Source: Anthoceros angustus
Taxonomy: Eukaryota > Streptophyta > Anthocerotopsida > Anthocerotales > Anthocerotaceae
NCBI GenBank assembly: GCA_010909165.1
Contig: MU008187.1
Span: 638,247 to 702,246 of the forward strand
DNA length: 64,000 nt
Direction: 5' to 3'
The translations under genes and the position numbers were made by a program. The notes below the pieces were generated by a model. That model was not told the DNA's origin. It did no database searches and saw only the letters and a program-made list of their open reading frames with translations. Of the stretch, positions 45,407-57,765 are shown piece after piece (within the stretch, counting starts at the first letter, position 1; each line of letters begins with the position of its first letter).

Positions 45407-47632
45407 ATGACGAGAGGAGGGCAAGCGTCTTGTCAGGAGACCCTTGATAAACTGGCGGAAAGAATACGCGCGGGGAACTACTATGAGGCACAACAGATGT
45501 ATAAAAGCGTACATGCCAGGTGCGTCGAATGCCTTAAGAGGTTTCGTGTTCTGTCTTTGCTTGCAAGCTTGGAGAGGTGACACAGATTGGTATTCTGAGT
45601 TTCTGAAATCATTGCTTCTTCACCTGCCGTCAAAGGTATATGGCGGCACAGAAGTACGAGGAGGCCTTGGATCTGGTTCAGTCTGGTGCCTGTATGCAAC
45701 TCAAACATGGGCAGGTGTTTCTTCCTTCCTGCTTGGTGCCTTATCTTAAACCCTACATGAAGTTGCTGTTCTGCAAAATGTTTCTGCTGCAAATTAAACT
45801 AAGGAGCTTTAGCAGGTGACCTGTGGAGTAGAGCTAGGGGTGTTGCTTGTGGAAACTCTGGTCAAAGCCAAGGTCCCTTTCGGGAGCTCATCGCTTGGTT
45901 AGTTCCTACTTGGGGGACTGTGCATGTTATTTTTGGGACAGCACTCGATGTGGTCAGCAGCTATCATGCTGCGCACAGTTCACAGCTGTGCACTGCGTGT
46001 TGATATATTCTGGCTGTCTGGCTGGTCCTCAGAGCGAATAAAAAAAGTGTTCCATGCATTCCCCTGTCTATCCAAAGAGGAGTTGAAGGCGAAGGTAGAG
46101 TCAGAAGCCGCTGCAGAAGAACAGATTGCTGTGAAGACCAGAGTCGATGGATGCGTAAAGTTTGTAAGGGCGGCGCTCAAGTATACTTTCTTTTGTTTGA
46201 ACTGCCAGGGGCTTCCTAGTTCTGCACTTTGTCCTGATGTTTCATCGTACAATGTTGTGCACTGAGAGCTTGGGCTGTTCTATGAGGGAGTGGTTGACTC
46301 TGTGGTCACTGCTTTCTGACTTGCTGCTTGTGCAACTGCAGGTGGTCAATTGATTTAGGGAACTCACGAAGAGGAGAACCCGAGTTGCATGACTTGGTGG
46401 CTCTGTACATTTGGGAGCAGTCGGATAAACCGGTGAGTGAGCTGTGAGGAGGAATCAGGGGTTTGATTCGTGTATATTGGTGGGCGTTGTGCCACAGGAT
46501 CTGCAATTGTAGCCCAGACTTCTCGTGTGGTGATGCTCATATTGTAAAAGTCTATTTGAGGTGTAATGTGGATTGGACTTAGGATTTCGGCAAGGCATCA
46601 CAGCATTTCATCCGAGGTAGCCGCCCAGACGTTTTCGCAGCTGCTCTGGTTGATTGCATGACACAGGTATTTCTCTTGACTTTCCAGCAAATTTCTGTTT
46701 GTGTTTGCATATGTCTAAAAGGGGTAGGAGGAGGATAATACCAAGAGATCATATGTTCAAGACTGCAGATGGTGCATGCACTTAATGAAAAAAATTTAGA
46801 TTTTCATGGTTATAGGTTTGTGGATTCTATCCTCTGGTCATTGCCCCTGTGGACAGTTGCTAATGTGCCCTTGGGTTACTGTTGCTACCAGTGCTTTCCT
46901 GGAGAAGCAGACCTGGTGATTGCTCGAGGCATTTTACAGTATGTGATTGTGCCCCTCCTCTTTCTTACGGTTCCTCATTCTTGGACTCAGGTGATGTGTG
47001 GTTGTTCTTTTCCACAAGTTTCTGTGCTCTTCACCTCCAGGTACCTTGCGCTAGGAAACTTGAGAGATGCAAATCAGCTGTGGGATGAGGTTAAGCGACA
47101 ATTTGACGCTAAGAAGCAATCACTCGAGTTTCCGGATACTCCACTTATTCACTTCATCAAATTCTTGCTTCTCACGTATGGCTAATCCTTTTTTGTTCGA
47201 TAGTGAGCTTTGCGGGTGTGTGACAATATTGAGGTTGTAATGGCTGACACAAGTTTCTTCAGGCTTGAGCGAGACGCTGTGCTATTGTTTCGGATGCTTC
47301 GACAGAACTACAAGGCAAGTTTGGATCGTGATCCGACTTTTGACGAGGTAAGTCTCCAGCATGATGCTGCAACCTTGTCCTTTGTGCAGCCCTTAGGTCT
47401 GTACTAGTTAGTACAGAAGGTTGAGGTTTCCCTGTTTCTGGGTCAGTACTTGGATGAAATTGGAGGGCATTTCTATGGGCTACGGAGGAGAACTGGTGTG
47501 CAGGGCATGTTCGGGGACCTAATGAAGGTATTGTGTTGCTGGACTTCCATTGCTGCATGGAAGAGGATTATGCTCCTTTTCACCTTGTTGCTTTTGTGGG
47601 TGCCTGCGCAGATGTTGGCGGGTGAAGGTTAG
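45407..47632 (+). CDS. GET4: GET4 homologue (tail-anchored protein insertion)
   Basis: GET4 works in the cytosol with GET5/BAG6-type partners to hand tail-anchored proteins to GET3 for insertion into the ER. Eleven exons close in frame: 45407-45519, 45636-45714, 45816-45897, 46033-46180, 46342-46432, 46583-46666, 46892-46938, 47041-47175, 47263-47347, 47447-47527 and 47612-47632, giving 321 residues, the usual length. Landmarks along the alpha-solenoid are LDKLAERIRAGNYYEAQQMY, RYMAAQKYEEALDLVQSGA, LGVLLVETLVKAKVPF, ELHDLVALYIWEQSDKP, CFPGEADLVIARGILQYLAL, LGNLRDANQLWDEVK and YLDEIGGHFYG. The last exon encodes only MLAGEG and the stop. All junctions have GT-AG borders. It looks functional. 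It is convergent with the GH17 gene. Confidence 0.95.
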
Positions 47633-48137
47633 CCGGTTAGGTTACCTGTTTTTGCACAGCTGTGGGCAAGTGTGCTCACTTAGCTAGCCAGTCGTAATTT
47701 ACACGGACGCTGAAAAGATTTAGGACTTAGGGAGTTGTCGATTTGCAAGTTGAGCACGTCGTTGCAAAAAGTGTTTACTTGGGGGTAGTTTGTTGACCCA
47801 CAAACTGAGGGAGCAATTGCTAAACTGCAGCGTGATATGACGACTTCTATCTAACTAGAGCAGCGACCTACATCTATCTATCCATGATGAATGTTATGTG
47901 AAACAATATATCTCCATTGTGTGCAGCCGACGGGTGTAGAATGGAGCTGCCTGCCTAGAGATGTCGAGCCGGAAGCGGGTGATGTGAAAAGCCTCTAGAA
48001 AACCACCCGGCAGTAGAGAATGCGCGCTTGCAGCCAGCTCGGCGCGGGCTGCCCAGCGAATGCTACAGCATATGCATCTGTAGTCTCCAAAAATGTGTCT
48101 CGCTCGCTCGTGAAATGCTGCTGCAGCTACCTTCCCC

Positions 48138-50025
48138 TCATGTTCCCCAACTCATCACCAGGAGCAGCATGAGGCACATCAAGCCGGCGGCATGGCTGCT
48201 GACCAGAGCTGAGCTGATGCCTGCGGACTTGCGAATATCCGGGACCCTGTTAACAACAACCCACAAGAAGCCAGTGTCAGGAGTATGTTAAGAACCCTTT
48301 ATCCTGCAGTACTGGAGGTCATGAAGCAATGCTTACGATGATTGGTAGGTGCATCCTGGGTAGCCTGCACAAAAGCGCAAGAAGGATGGAAGAAGTTAGA
48401 AGAGAAATTCCTGGTAGCAAGGAAGGAAGGAAGAAGGAAATCTGGGAATTTGTTGGTTACTTACTTGGGTCGTTGGTGGTGACGACGGCTGTGCCTCCGA
48501 AATCGCAGGTTCCGCTCGCCGTGTGCTTCTTCTGGTAGTAGTCGTTGTAGGCATAGGAGGCGTGGTCGAAGACGGTGTCGGGGATGTAGCAGGGCTGGCC
48601 GGGCTGGATGGCGGTGCAGTTGGCCTCGCCCTGGCCGCAAGCCCAATTGAGCCCAGGCAGTAGGGCCTGGTCGCCCACGGATCTCTTGGCGATGCACCAC
48701 GTCCTGTTGGCGGTGACGTTGTACACCACCCCGTTCCCGGTGAGGTCGATGCTGTAGACGGCGCTCTGGTTGGGATAGAAGAAGCCCCAATTCCTGTTAG
48801 ACGCCGCCCCCTGCTGGCCGTCCTCGTTGAAGAGCTCGTAGATGAAGGCCTGGATCTCCTGCCCGCGGCGAGCCGGGGTCCCTCCTCCCTTGATCACATG
48901 CGTGACCAGGTTCTGGTTGTAGCTCTGGGCGTTCTGCACGCTGGCGCCGGCCTCGGTGGTGTCGCCCCGGCTCGGCCACCCCGTCTTGAGCACCACCACC
49001 CGCAGGTTGCTGAAGTTGGCAGCGCCCAGAGCCGCGTACACCGCGTCCAGCACGGCGTCGAAGACGTTGGCGTAGTGCAGGTTGGTGATGGTGTCGTTCA
49101 CGCCCACGTTGGGCAGGAAGAGGCAGTAGTCGAGCGGGATGGCGTTGGCGCCCTGCTGGAACAAGTAGAACGGCTGCAGGTTGAGCATGAAGTAGGAGCG
49201 CGTGTCGGAGAGGAACTGCAGCACCGGGTTGAGGTAGAGGGAGAGCAGCGTCTGGTTGAAGGCGCCCATGGAGGGCGGGAAGGAGTTGGTGAGGACGGCC
49301 GTGGAGTGCGGCGTGGAGATGGCGACCTGGGACGCCAGGCTGGCGTTCTTCAAAGCAGCGTAGAGGTTGTTCATGGCCGCCAGCACGAAGGTGTAGGCGT
49401 TGGAGCCGTCGGAGCGGGTGAAGACCTCCTCGCCCACCGCGATGGCCGTGATGTTCACCCCCGAGGTGATGTGGCGCACCACGTTGTTGTTGATCCAGGT
49501 GGTGGCCGCCACCGCGCTCTGCCCCAGCCCCTCCACCTCGCTGTTCTGCACCGAGATGACGAGCTGCAGCCCCGACCCCGCGAACGCCTCCACCTGCGTC
49601 GCGTCCGACCCGTACAGCCTCACGTGCCGCACCCCCAGATTCTTCAGCAGGAGGGCGGCCGCCGCGGGCGACGCCGAGGCATTTGGGTTGGCGAAGTTCG
49701 ACCCATAGCTCACCCCGATGTACCCCCCTGTAGAGCAGCAATGCAGCAAATTCCACACCACCCATCGTCAGCCAAAGCAGCTGCAAAGGCTCCCGACACC
49801 GAACACACACTGCCCACAACCAGCAAACCCAAACCCAAAGCCAAGCCAACAAGCAAGCAAGCCCACCACAGAAGCTGCACATGGAGACAGGAAGGTGGGC
49901 TGGCGGCAATTGCAGGCCCAGGGAGGGAGGGAGGAACCTGCTGGGAAGACGCAGAAGGCGGCGAGCGAGAGCAGCGCGAGGAGAGCTGCCGGAAACGCCC
50001 CTCCTGAGGGCCGCCTGATCACCAT
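48138..50025 (-). CDS. GPI-anchored beta-1,3-glucanase (GH17 with X8/CBM43)
   Basis: The enzyme is predicted to hydrolyse callose (beta-1,3-glucan) at the cell surface or plasmodesmata. Four exons close in frame: 50025-49938, 49727-48465, 48364-48337 and 48246-48138, giving 495 residues. Exon 1 encodes a signal peptide (PAALLALLSLAAFCVFPA). Exon 2 holds the GH17 barrel (YIGVSYGSNFANP, the VGEEVF acid/base Glu and the FIYELFNED nucleophile Glu). It also holds the X8 module (TWCIAKRSVGDQALLPGLNW, CNY-like cysteines, YAYNDYYQ). A 28-bp micro-exon adds SYPGCTYQSS. The last exon encodes a hydrophobic tail (AAGLMCLMLLLVMSW) typical of a GPI-attachment signal. Exon 2 is GC-rich, which makes long antisense frames appear. 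Confidence 0.94.
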
Positions 50026-53000
50026 CGGATTGCGTCTCCTCCTGCTTCCAGCTGCAGCGACTCGGGCTGCGTCTGGGCGGGAATTGGAGGCGGGGGGGAT
50101 TGGGAGCCAGGGCAGAGCAGGGGCAGGGCGGTGCAGGGGCAGGGCAGGAGCGGATTGGGGGAATCAGGGAAGCGAAACAGCAGGCGTAGGAGTAGGAGTA
50201 GGAGCAGGAGCAGGGGCAGGAGGAGCAACAAAAGGCCAGGGAAGGCAATGTGGCAGGCAGGAGATAAAGGAGGAGGCGGAGCGGCGGGAGGCGGCGGGAA
50301 AGGAATGAGGAATGGGGAATGGGCGATGCAATGCGCCTGGCTGGAGGCCGATCGGGGTGCAGATAACGGGAGGACACCGCGCGCGCTCAGCTCAGCTCGC
50401 AGCAGAGGCTACAAACAGCACAGAGCACACAGCGGGAAGTGCGCAGGTGAAGTTAACAAAGCGACACACGCTGGGACTGAGAGTCGGACTGGGACTGGGC
50501 CTGGCACTGGAACTGGGACTGAAACGGGCCGGGCCTTGCCTTGGCAGAAGACGCAGGCCAGCCCAGCCCAGCCCAGCCCGCATCCAGCAAAAGCTATGCC
50601 ATGTTTTTTCCCTGCCAGACTAGTGCCTAGGCTACTGTATCGCCCAAACGGCCTTTGTACCTCCGATCTAGCGCGGCCCGTAAACCCATCAACTGTTCCC
50701 TTCCCGATAGGCCCCCTTGTGTATGTGCTGACTCCGGCTGACATCCACAGAATGCTCCTCCTCAATTCTAGAGATCCGACGTGAGACCAGCACTGGCAGC
50801 ACCAGCGGCTGCAACAGGATAATAATAGTATCAAGAACTGGCCTGCTTGGGGAAACGGATAGCTAGTGCTCCAGCCACTGACATTTTTGGTTGTGTTTTT
50901 TTGTGATTGCGTGGAGGTGGCAGGTGCAAATATGATTCTGGGAGGGGAACTTTAAGCAAACAAGGCCTTGAAGAAAAGACAGCCTCAACGAGAAGAAGCC
51001 AAGAGTGGACAAAAGCATTGAGAGGAAACACACTCAAATTGAGCTTGGAGATGAATAGGGAGTTCGTGCCGGACTCCATCGATTGAGTTCTTTGAGTGAA
51101 TTCTTCAGGGAGAGTGCGCCGGACTTCCTCCAGTGAGTTGTTCCACACGAGAAGTTAGTAAAACCTTGAAAACCTCGGAGTGCAAGAAACAACATGTGGA
51201 AAGGGTGTCCTCAATGGGAACCCGCAGATAGATAGCAAAAGTCAAGAACTCAAACAGGCTTCCACTTATGTAACTGTTATATGTTATATGTTATATGTTA
51301 TATGTTTCAGGTGATGATAAGCAAGACTTCGTACATAAGTTGAATGTAATACGACAAAACAATAGTACATGTACACACGGTAGTGCACTTGTAATGCCCA
51401 CGTACTGTACATGAGTTGAGCCCGAATGTGCACGCTCGGCAAATCTCTCGTGCACAGGAGTACGCATAGCTCGCTTCTTGAGATTGGTTGTAAATAAATA
51501 TGAGAGAGCTGATGCACACGTGACCTTACGGCACATTTACGTGCGGATTTGGATCAGAGAGTGCACATGTGATGTTATACGGAGGCAGCGGATCGGACCA
51601 TTACTATGCAATGTCAGACACAATTTATGTACTATCTTATAATGCCCAATGTTGACACATGTGGCACATAGATATGTAATATTTGTCTCCTGTAGGTGAC
51701 GCATTGTCCTCTACCTCCATGGTTTGCAGGCAGTTTATTCTTCCCGCATATGACATTGTGGGTAGGGAGCTCACTTGCTCCTCTCCACCTCGACCCTCGG
51801 GGTCCCCTTTGGTTGTCCCTTCCCACATGGGCTCTTCCCATCATTTTTTCACCTCAATAAAATATTATATATTTATCTACTAATGCCTTGATTATCACTC
51901 TCTATCTCGCACACCAACTCCACCACCTCCTCATGTGCTTAACCTTGGGAGTCCCTGGAAAAGGTCTTATTAAGTTATGCATGACAGGCAGATAATATAA
52001 TTAAGTTCCAACGTCCGTTTGAATTGCGTAGCAATATTCGAGGCGGGAAGTCACCTACCCATGTATAATAAGTCGCAATTGCAGAAGTGGAATTGGGGAG
52101 GCGACGGTCCCGGCCTAGCCGTTGGGGCACCACGCGGCGCGAATGCTCCACTCCGATAGAGACCTGGAGTTAAGAAGCGGAAGCGTTTCGTACGCAGCCA
52201 GGGAGGGCGGGGTCCGCACGTCCAACGGTCACTCGCCAGTTGGGCAGTCGCAGCAGAATCTTCGCCAATTCTTTATGGGCAAGCCTCCAGTGCTCATCAA
52301 TGCGCTCTTCCCTAAATTGATATTTCACACTCGTTAACCTCCGTTCCGTTCCGACACACACTCCGTGTCAGACGAACCGTTGAGACCGCCATCTCCGTGG
52401 TTGACTCCTACTCCCCTCCGAGAGCTCCTCCGAGAGCTCTTCCGAGACCGAGAAAGAATGGGACTCCCTCTCACAGCCTCACAGCAGCCACGGGCTCGAT
52501 GCATCTCGACACTTCCCCGGGAAAACCAGTTCATACATGCATGCTCTAGGTCTGTTCAACAGAGTGAGATTTTCGCCTTCTACTACCTGGACATTTCCAG
52601 CCTTCCTCCGCCATCTCCAAGCTACCGTTCTATGTTTGGAGACGGACAAAGGCCAGCCCACGCCTAGGGGCGCTTCTGCGTGCAACTCCTGACGTGAGGC
52701 CTGCAATGGGAAAGGAAGTTGCATGTCCCCATAGCTTGGTAGCCCTGCCCTGTGCCCTGTGCCCTGTGCCCTGAGCCCTTTGCCGGTCAGTGGTAAAAGT
52801 ACGGTGATGGGGAACGAGGGTGTTTGTTTAATCATCCGAATCCTTACAGCCAGCTCCAGTTGTCTCGCCTAACCCCATGGGCCTCTGACACCAGCGCACA
52901 GGGCGGAAGGCTGGCTCAGGCAGGCCTCAGGGAAGGAATATTTGTTCTCGGAGCGGCCCTGCCCTGCCCTGCCCTCGCACACCACAGCCTAGCCTGCAGC

Positions 53001-53828
53001 CCTGCTCTGGCCCCTGCCCTGGACGCCCATGAATCCGGCCGGGCCCGGCAAGCGGGGGCAGGGAGCCGAAGAGTTGTTGCATCCTCGGCCAACGGCATCC
53101 TGCACTGCATCCCACAACAGGCTGCACGGCGCATTAAACGCGAAATGATAAAATTTGGGTGTCAGACCCAAAATCCATCACGGGGGATATGGAGTACGCT
53201 CGGAGACGGAGGCCAGCACTGATAGCGCCGTCGCCTCTGCCTCCTGCCAGCCAGTGCCCAGGGCCCAGGGCACCACCTCTCTTCTCATCAGGCCACAGGG
53301 ACTCCAGACTCCACAGCCACTCCAGCCCACCACCGTGGACCCCGACCCACTTCCATCACTTCTTGCTATACAATAGCTGCCTCATCAGGCTGGGATGCCA
53401 AGGTTGGCAACTTGGCAATCGAGAAGTCTGGAGTCTGGACACGGAAATCAGTGCCTTCTTTGCCGTCTCGTTTACCAAGCCACCACAAAACCCGATGAAG
53501 AAGCCATGATGAAGACGAGGCCATGATGCTGTAAAACAACCTTTCTGTCCACATTTTCACTCAACGGCTTCCAATTCAAGCCCACTGTGTCAGTCAGTCT
53601 TGGCCGCCGAACCACAATGCCACCACCAACTTCACCAACAACAGACCAACTCGCAGAAGCAGGCGCAAGTACCTGGAGCTGGCGTTGCCAGTGACAAATA
53701 GGTCTTGGCACAGCAGCGCGCACAAGTGGATGCAAGTGGCCGCGTACCATCAATAGTTCACCACTACTTATTAGACCCAATTACCTACACCTATCTAGGT
53801 ATACTGTCCAGTTACGAAACTGCTGCAT
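50026..53828. other. Gene-free region between GH17 and RWP-RK genes
   Basis: The GC-rich part to about 50600 is the likely GH17 promoter. The rest shows no exon or RNA gene. Microsatellites: gttatat units at 51276-51306 and ccctgtg units at about 52743-52780. The part just left of 53829 should be the RWP-RK 3' untranslated region. Confidence 0.45.
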
Positions 53829-55328
53829 CTAAGGCCCAAAACTTGCATGCCATTGTTTGGGCAGATACTCTCCAAATATCGACTTCAGTAACTCTTTGTC
53901 CTTCTCTCCTAGTGGCTGCGCGCTGTATCCCCTAGCCACAGCCAGACGCGAAGCCCGACGACCATTCTCGGCACAGCGCTTCCTTTTCCTGGCAAGGATA
54001 GATGATGGTGTTTCTTCCTTTGTCTCAGCCGGGCCTGCGCCCTGATTAGCCTCATCTGTCCTAGTCCCCACAACAGAACCACCATCTGTGCTCTGCTCGC
54101 TGCCGGTGACCGCACGGGATTCAATCTCCCCTACGTTGCTGTTGCTGGACACAACATCAGCTTCCTTGCTGCCCCACCAACGATATGACGTGCGGCTTAA
54201 CCCAGAGGATGGAAATCCACTCCTAAACTCATCTAAGAAATTTGGAAACGAAACCTTGGGCTTGTGGGCCAGCGAAGTGGCAGCTGAAGCCATGGCCACG
54301 TGATCTCGGTGGGCTGGGATTGGGTTTACTGGCAATTGGGATGCAGAGCTTACGCCAGTCCACGACCCGAATTGACGATCTGGTATTGCTTGAGTCCTGC
54401 GAGGAAAGGGGGGAAATGGCAGATATGAGAAGCTCTGATAAGCTTGCTCCCAACCGGCTGCAACAAGAAGCTACAGCTCTGATTTTCATGCAGTCAACTT
54501 TTATCACCACAAGAAGCTGGCACACAATCCACACCAAAATGGCAAATCTGGAGAAACAGCAGAAGGGCAACGTACAGAGTTGGGGCAGAGGCCAACATAT
54601 AGTGAGGATCCGACAATTGCCCTAACTGCTTCTCTGCTGCAAGCTTGGCCTTAATATCCTCCGCTGCTTCTCGCCTGATGTCCTCAATCGACTTCCCAGC
54701 CATTATCTGCATACGTTCAACACGTCAGTAAGGCTTGAATGAAGCTACTCCCTACCAAATTTTATGCAACACCCTCTAGAAATCTCGGTTCTTTTGTCAA
54801 AAAAAAGTCATAGCCAAGCAGTAGCGACCAAAACCCTAAATTGCAGCTGGTGGAATGAACAGAACTCACTTTGCGATATGGCCATCTTGGTATGCCGTTG
54901 TCCCTGCAGATTCTCTTCAAGGTACTGCTGCAGACACCTGCGACCGACAGAGACGTCAAATGAGAAACAAACAAGGAATTCTTGATCAAACAGAGAATCG
55001 AAGGACCCCACCACACACCTGCGACCAACAGAGACGTCGAGAGAGAATCAAGCAAGAAATTCTGACTCACATCAAATCGACGCGCAAGCCAGGGTTAAGG
55101 AACCGAACAGCGGAGAGGAGAGGAGAGAGGAAGAAACCTCTCGAGAGGCCGGAGCTGTAAATCTTATATAGGTTAAGATAGGAAGAAACACCAACCGAGC
55201 TGGTAAGATGCCTCCGCAATGGGAAGTTTGAAAAACTTGGCCATATCGTCGAAGCTGATCTGCGTGGCTCCATTGCTTGAGGTGGAAACACTAGGCACGG
55301 CCTGCAGGGCCATCGTCGCCCGCAGCAT
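53829..55328 (-). CDS. RWP-RK domain transcription factor (RKD-like)
   Basis: RWP-RK proteins are plant transcription factors; the small RKD group acts in egg-cell and gametophyte identity, and NLPs act in nitrate response. Five exons on the minus strand: 55328-55196, 54937-54870, 54706-54627, 54457-54354 and 54313-53829, about 289 residues. The domain spans exons 1-2: ISFDDMAKFFKLPIAEASYQ, then GVCSSTLKRICRDNGIPRWP and YRK. A short basic/acidic helix follows (IEDIRREAAEDIKAKLAAEK). The tail contains SGLSRTSYRWWGSKEAD and ends WHASFGP. No PB1 domain is seen, so it is RKD-like rather than NLP. Exons 4 and 5 are chosen by phase and could shift slightly (54304 is another acceptor). The promoter and first exons are duplicated next door. 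Confidence 0.88.
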
Positions 55329-56315
55329 TTTCCGAGTCACTCGTCCTTGCTCAAATCGACATGCGACGCAACGGGACGCGATGCGCGATTGCCCTGCGTA
55401 CTATGCACAATCTCACCGCCTCCTCACCTTCCTGCTAATCAAACGCGCACATTTCATGGCGCCACCTCCCACCGCCCGTTCCCTCACCGGCAGCGAGCAC
55501 TCGACTCCCGGTGGTGTACCGAAACCGCACAGTCCGCCGTTTGAGTTTTAAGTTTTCTTTCTCACTCTCTCTCTACGATACGGAATCCACATTTTGCATG
55601 TATTCTATTATATAGAAAACGTTTTTGAATATACATATGATTTATCATCGTATATATATCCAAAATATTTATGGGCGCGGTTTCACTTGTGCAAACGCGC
55701 ACTTAGCTGTTCGAGTTCTTCAATAATTTCTGAGGGTCTATTTTTTAGATCTAGCTCGAAAGACCCTCTACACACGGCTCATGCTGGTTTAGGGTTTTCA
55801 CATGGGAGCCATGTGTGAAATGTGGAGTTCCTTGGCCGTTTGCTTCATGATTGCATCAAGTTTGGGTTGAGCTCCTTGGGCGTTTGCGGCTCCTAGGTCG
55901 GAGGGTTTGAGCTCCTAGGTTGGAGGTCGAGCTAGGCCGGTTCCCTTGTTTGGCGGAAGGAAAGCAAATGCTACATTGTACAAAACATATAGAGCCTCAA
56001 AACTCATGAACATGGTCATATAACCATGGTTTCTCTGTAGTAGATGCGACATCAAAGGTCCTATTGCTAGTGTAAGGCATGAGCCGATGTAGCAACCGTC
56101 GTTGGACGCGGGATACTTCCATTTTCGTGGAGATGACAAGGTATAGGAGGTGAGTGAAAAACTTCATTTGCAACAAACATATTGGCATGCATGTCAATAT
56201 GTTAACGTGTAAACATATCGGAGGCCGGTCAAACTTGAACCATGCGAAGAGCGCTTATTAATGTCTGTCAAGTGTGGCTAACCCTCTCTTGGGCGGTGGA
56301 AACTTATGCGGTCAC

Positions 56316-57005
56316 GCTTGGCCTTAATATCCTCCGCTGCTTCTCGCCTGATGTCCTCAATCGACTTCCCAGCCATTATCTGCATACGTTCAACACGTCA
56401 GTAAGGCTTGAATGAAGCTACTCCCTACCAAATTTTATGCAACACCCTCTAGAAATCTCGGTTCTTTTGTCAAAAAGTCATAGCCAAGCAGTAGCGACCA
56501 AAACCCTAAATTGCAGCTGGTGGAATGAACAGAACTCACTTTGCGATATGGCCATCTTGGTATGCCGTTGTCCCTGCAGATTCTCTTCAAGGTACTGCTG
56601 CAGACACCTGCGACCGACAGAGACGTCAAATGAGAAACAAACAAGGAATTCTTGATCAAACAGAGAATCGAAGGACCCCACCACACACCTGCGACCAACA
56701 GAGACGTCGAGAGAGAATCAAGCAAGAAATTCTGACTCACATCAAATCGACGCGCAAGCCAGGGTTAAGGAACCGAACAGCGGAGAGGAGAGGAGAGGAG
56801 AGGAAGAAACCTCTCGAGAGAGGCCGGAGCTGTAAATCTTATATAGGTTAAGATAGGGAAAGAAACACCAACCGAGCTGGTAAGATGCCTCCGCAATGGG
56901 AAGTTTGAAAAACTTGGCCATATCGTCGAAGCTGATCTGCGTGGCTCCATTGCTTGAGGTGGAAACACTAGGCACGGCCTGCAGGGCCATCGTCGCCCGC
57001 AGCAT
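56316..57005 (-). pseudogene. Truncated second copy of the RWP-RK gene
   Basis: Exon 1 (57005-56873), exon 2 (56607-56540) and the start of exon 3 (56379 to 56316) are intact and encode the full RWP-RK domain. The sequence then runs into the upstream flank of copy 1, so exons 4 and 5 are missing. A transcript from its own promoter copy could still make a short protein with the DNA-binding domain and a foreign tail (KRDRISFHR). Whether it is expressed is unknown. Confidence 0.88.
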
Positions 57006-57214
57006 TTTTCCGAGTCACTCGTCCTTGCTCAAATCGACATGCGACGCAACGGGACGCGATGCGCGATTGCCCTGCGTACTATGCACAATCTCACCGCCTC
57101 CTCACCTTCCTGCTAATCAAACGCGCACATTTCATGGCGCCACCTCCCACCGCCCGTTCCCCTCACCGGCAGCGAGCACTCGACTCCCGGTGGTGTACCG
57201 AAACCGCACAGTCC

Positions 57215-57765
57215 GCCGTTTGAGTTTTAAGTTTTTCTTTCTCACTCTCTCTCTACGATACGGAATCCACATTTTGCATGTATTCTATTATATAGAAAAC
57301 GTTTTTTTGAATATACATATGATTTATCATCGTATATATATCCAAAATATTTATGGGCGCGGTTTCACTTGTGCAAACGCGCACTTAGCTGTTCGAGTTC
57401 TTCAATAATTTCTGAGGGTCTATTTTTTTAGATCTAGCTCCGAAAGACCCTCTACACACAGTGCTCATGCTGGTTTAGGGTTTTCACATGGGGAGCCATG
57501 TGTGAAATGTGGAGTTCCTTGGCCGTTTGCTTCATGATTGCATCAAGTTTGGGTTCAGAGCTCCTTGGGCGTTTGCAGCTCCTAGGTCGGAGGGTTTCGA
57601 GCTCCTAGGTTGGAGGGTCGGAGCTGCTAGGCCGGTTCCCTTGTTTGGCGGAAGGAAAGCAAATGCTACATTGTACAAAACATATAGAGCCTCAAAACTC
57701 ATGAACATGGTCATATAACCATGGTTTCTCACAACAGAGTAGATGCAGCACATCAAAGGTCCTAT
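57215..57765 (+). repeat. Arm A of a second inverted repeat (RWP-RK upstream sequence)
   Basis: This part of the RWP-RK upstream region recurs inverted at 58425-59010 and, through the tandem duplication, directly at about 55540-56075. Shared strings include 'ggtttcactt', 'catggggagccatgtg', 'aggccggtt' and 'caaaactcatg'. About 660 bp lie between the arms. Confidence 0.8.

Noticed and set aside
48797-50377. 526-codon minus-strand and 369-codon plus-strand frames over the glucanase gene
   Set aside because: They overlap the GH17 exon in other frames and are rich in His/Arg/Ala, a shadow of its GC-rich codons.
52080-52220. Stretch with 5S-rRNA-like words (ggagttaagaagcg)
   Set aside because: The order and spacing of 5S promoter boxes and the conserved ends are missing.
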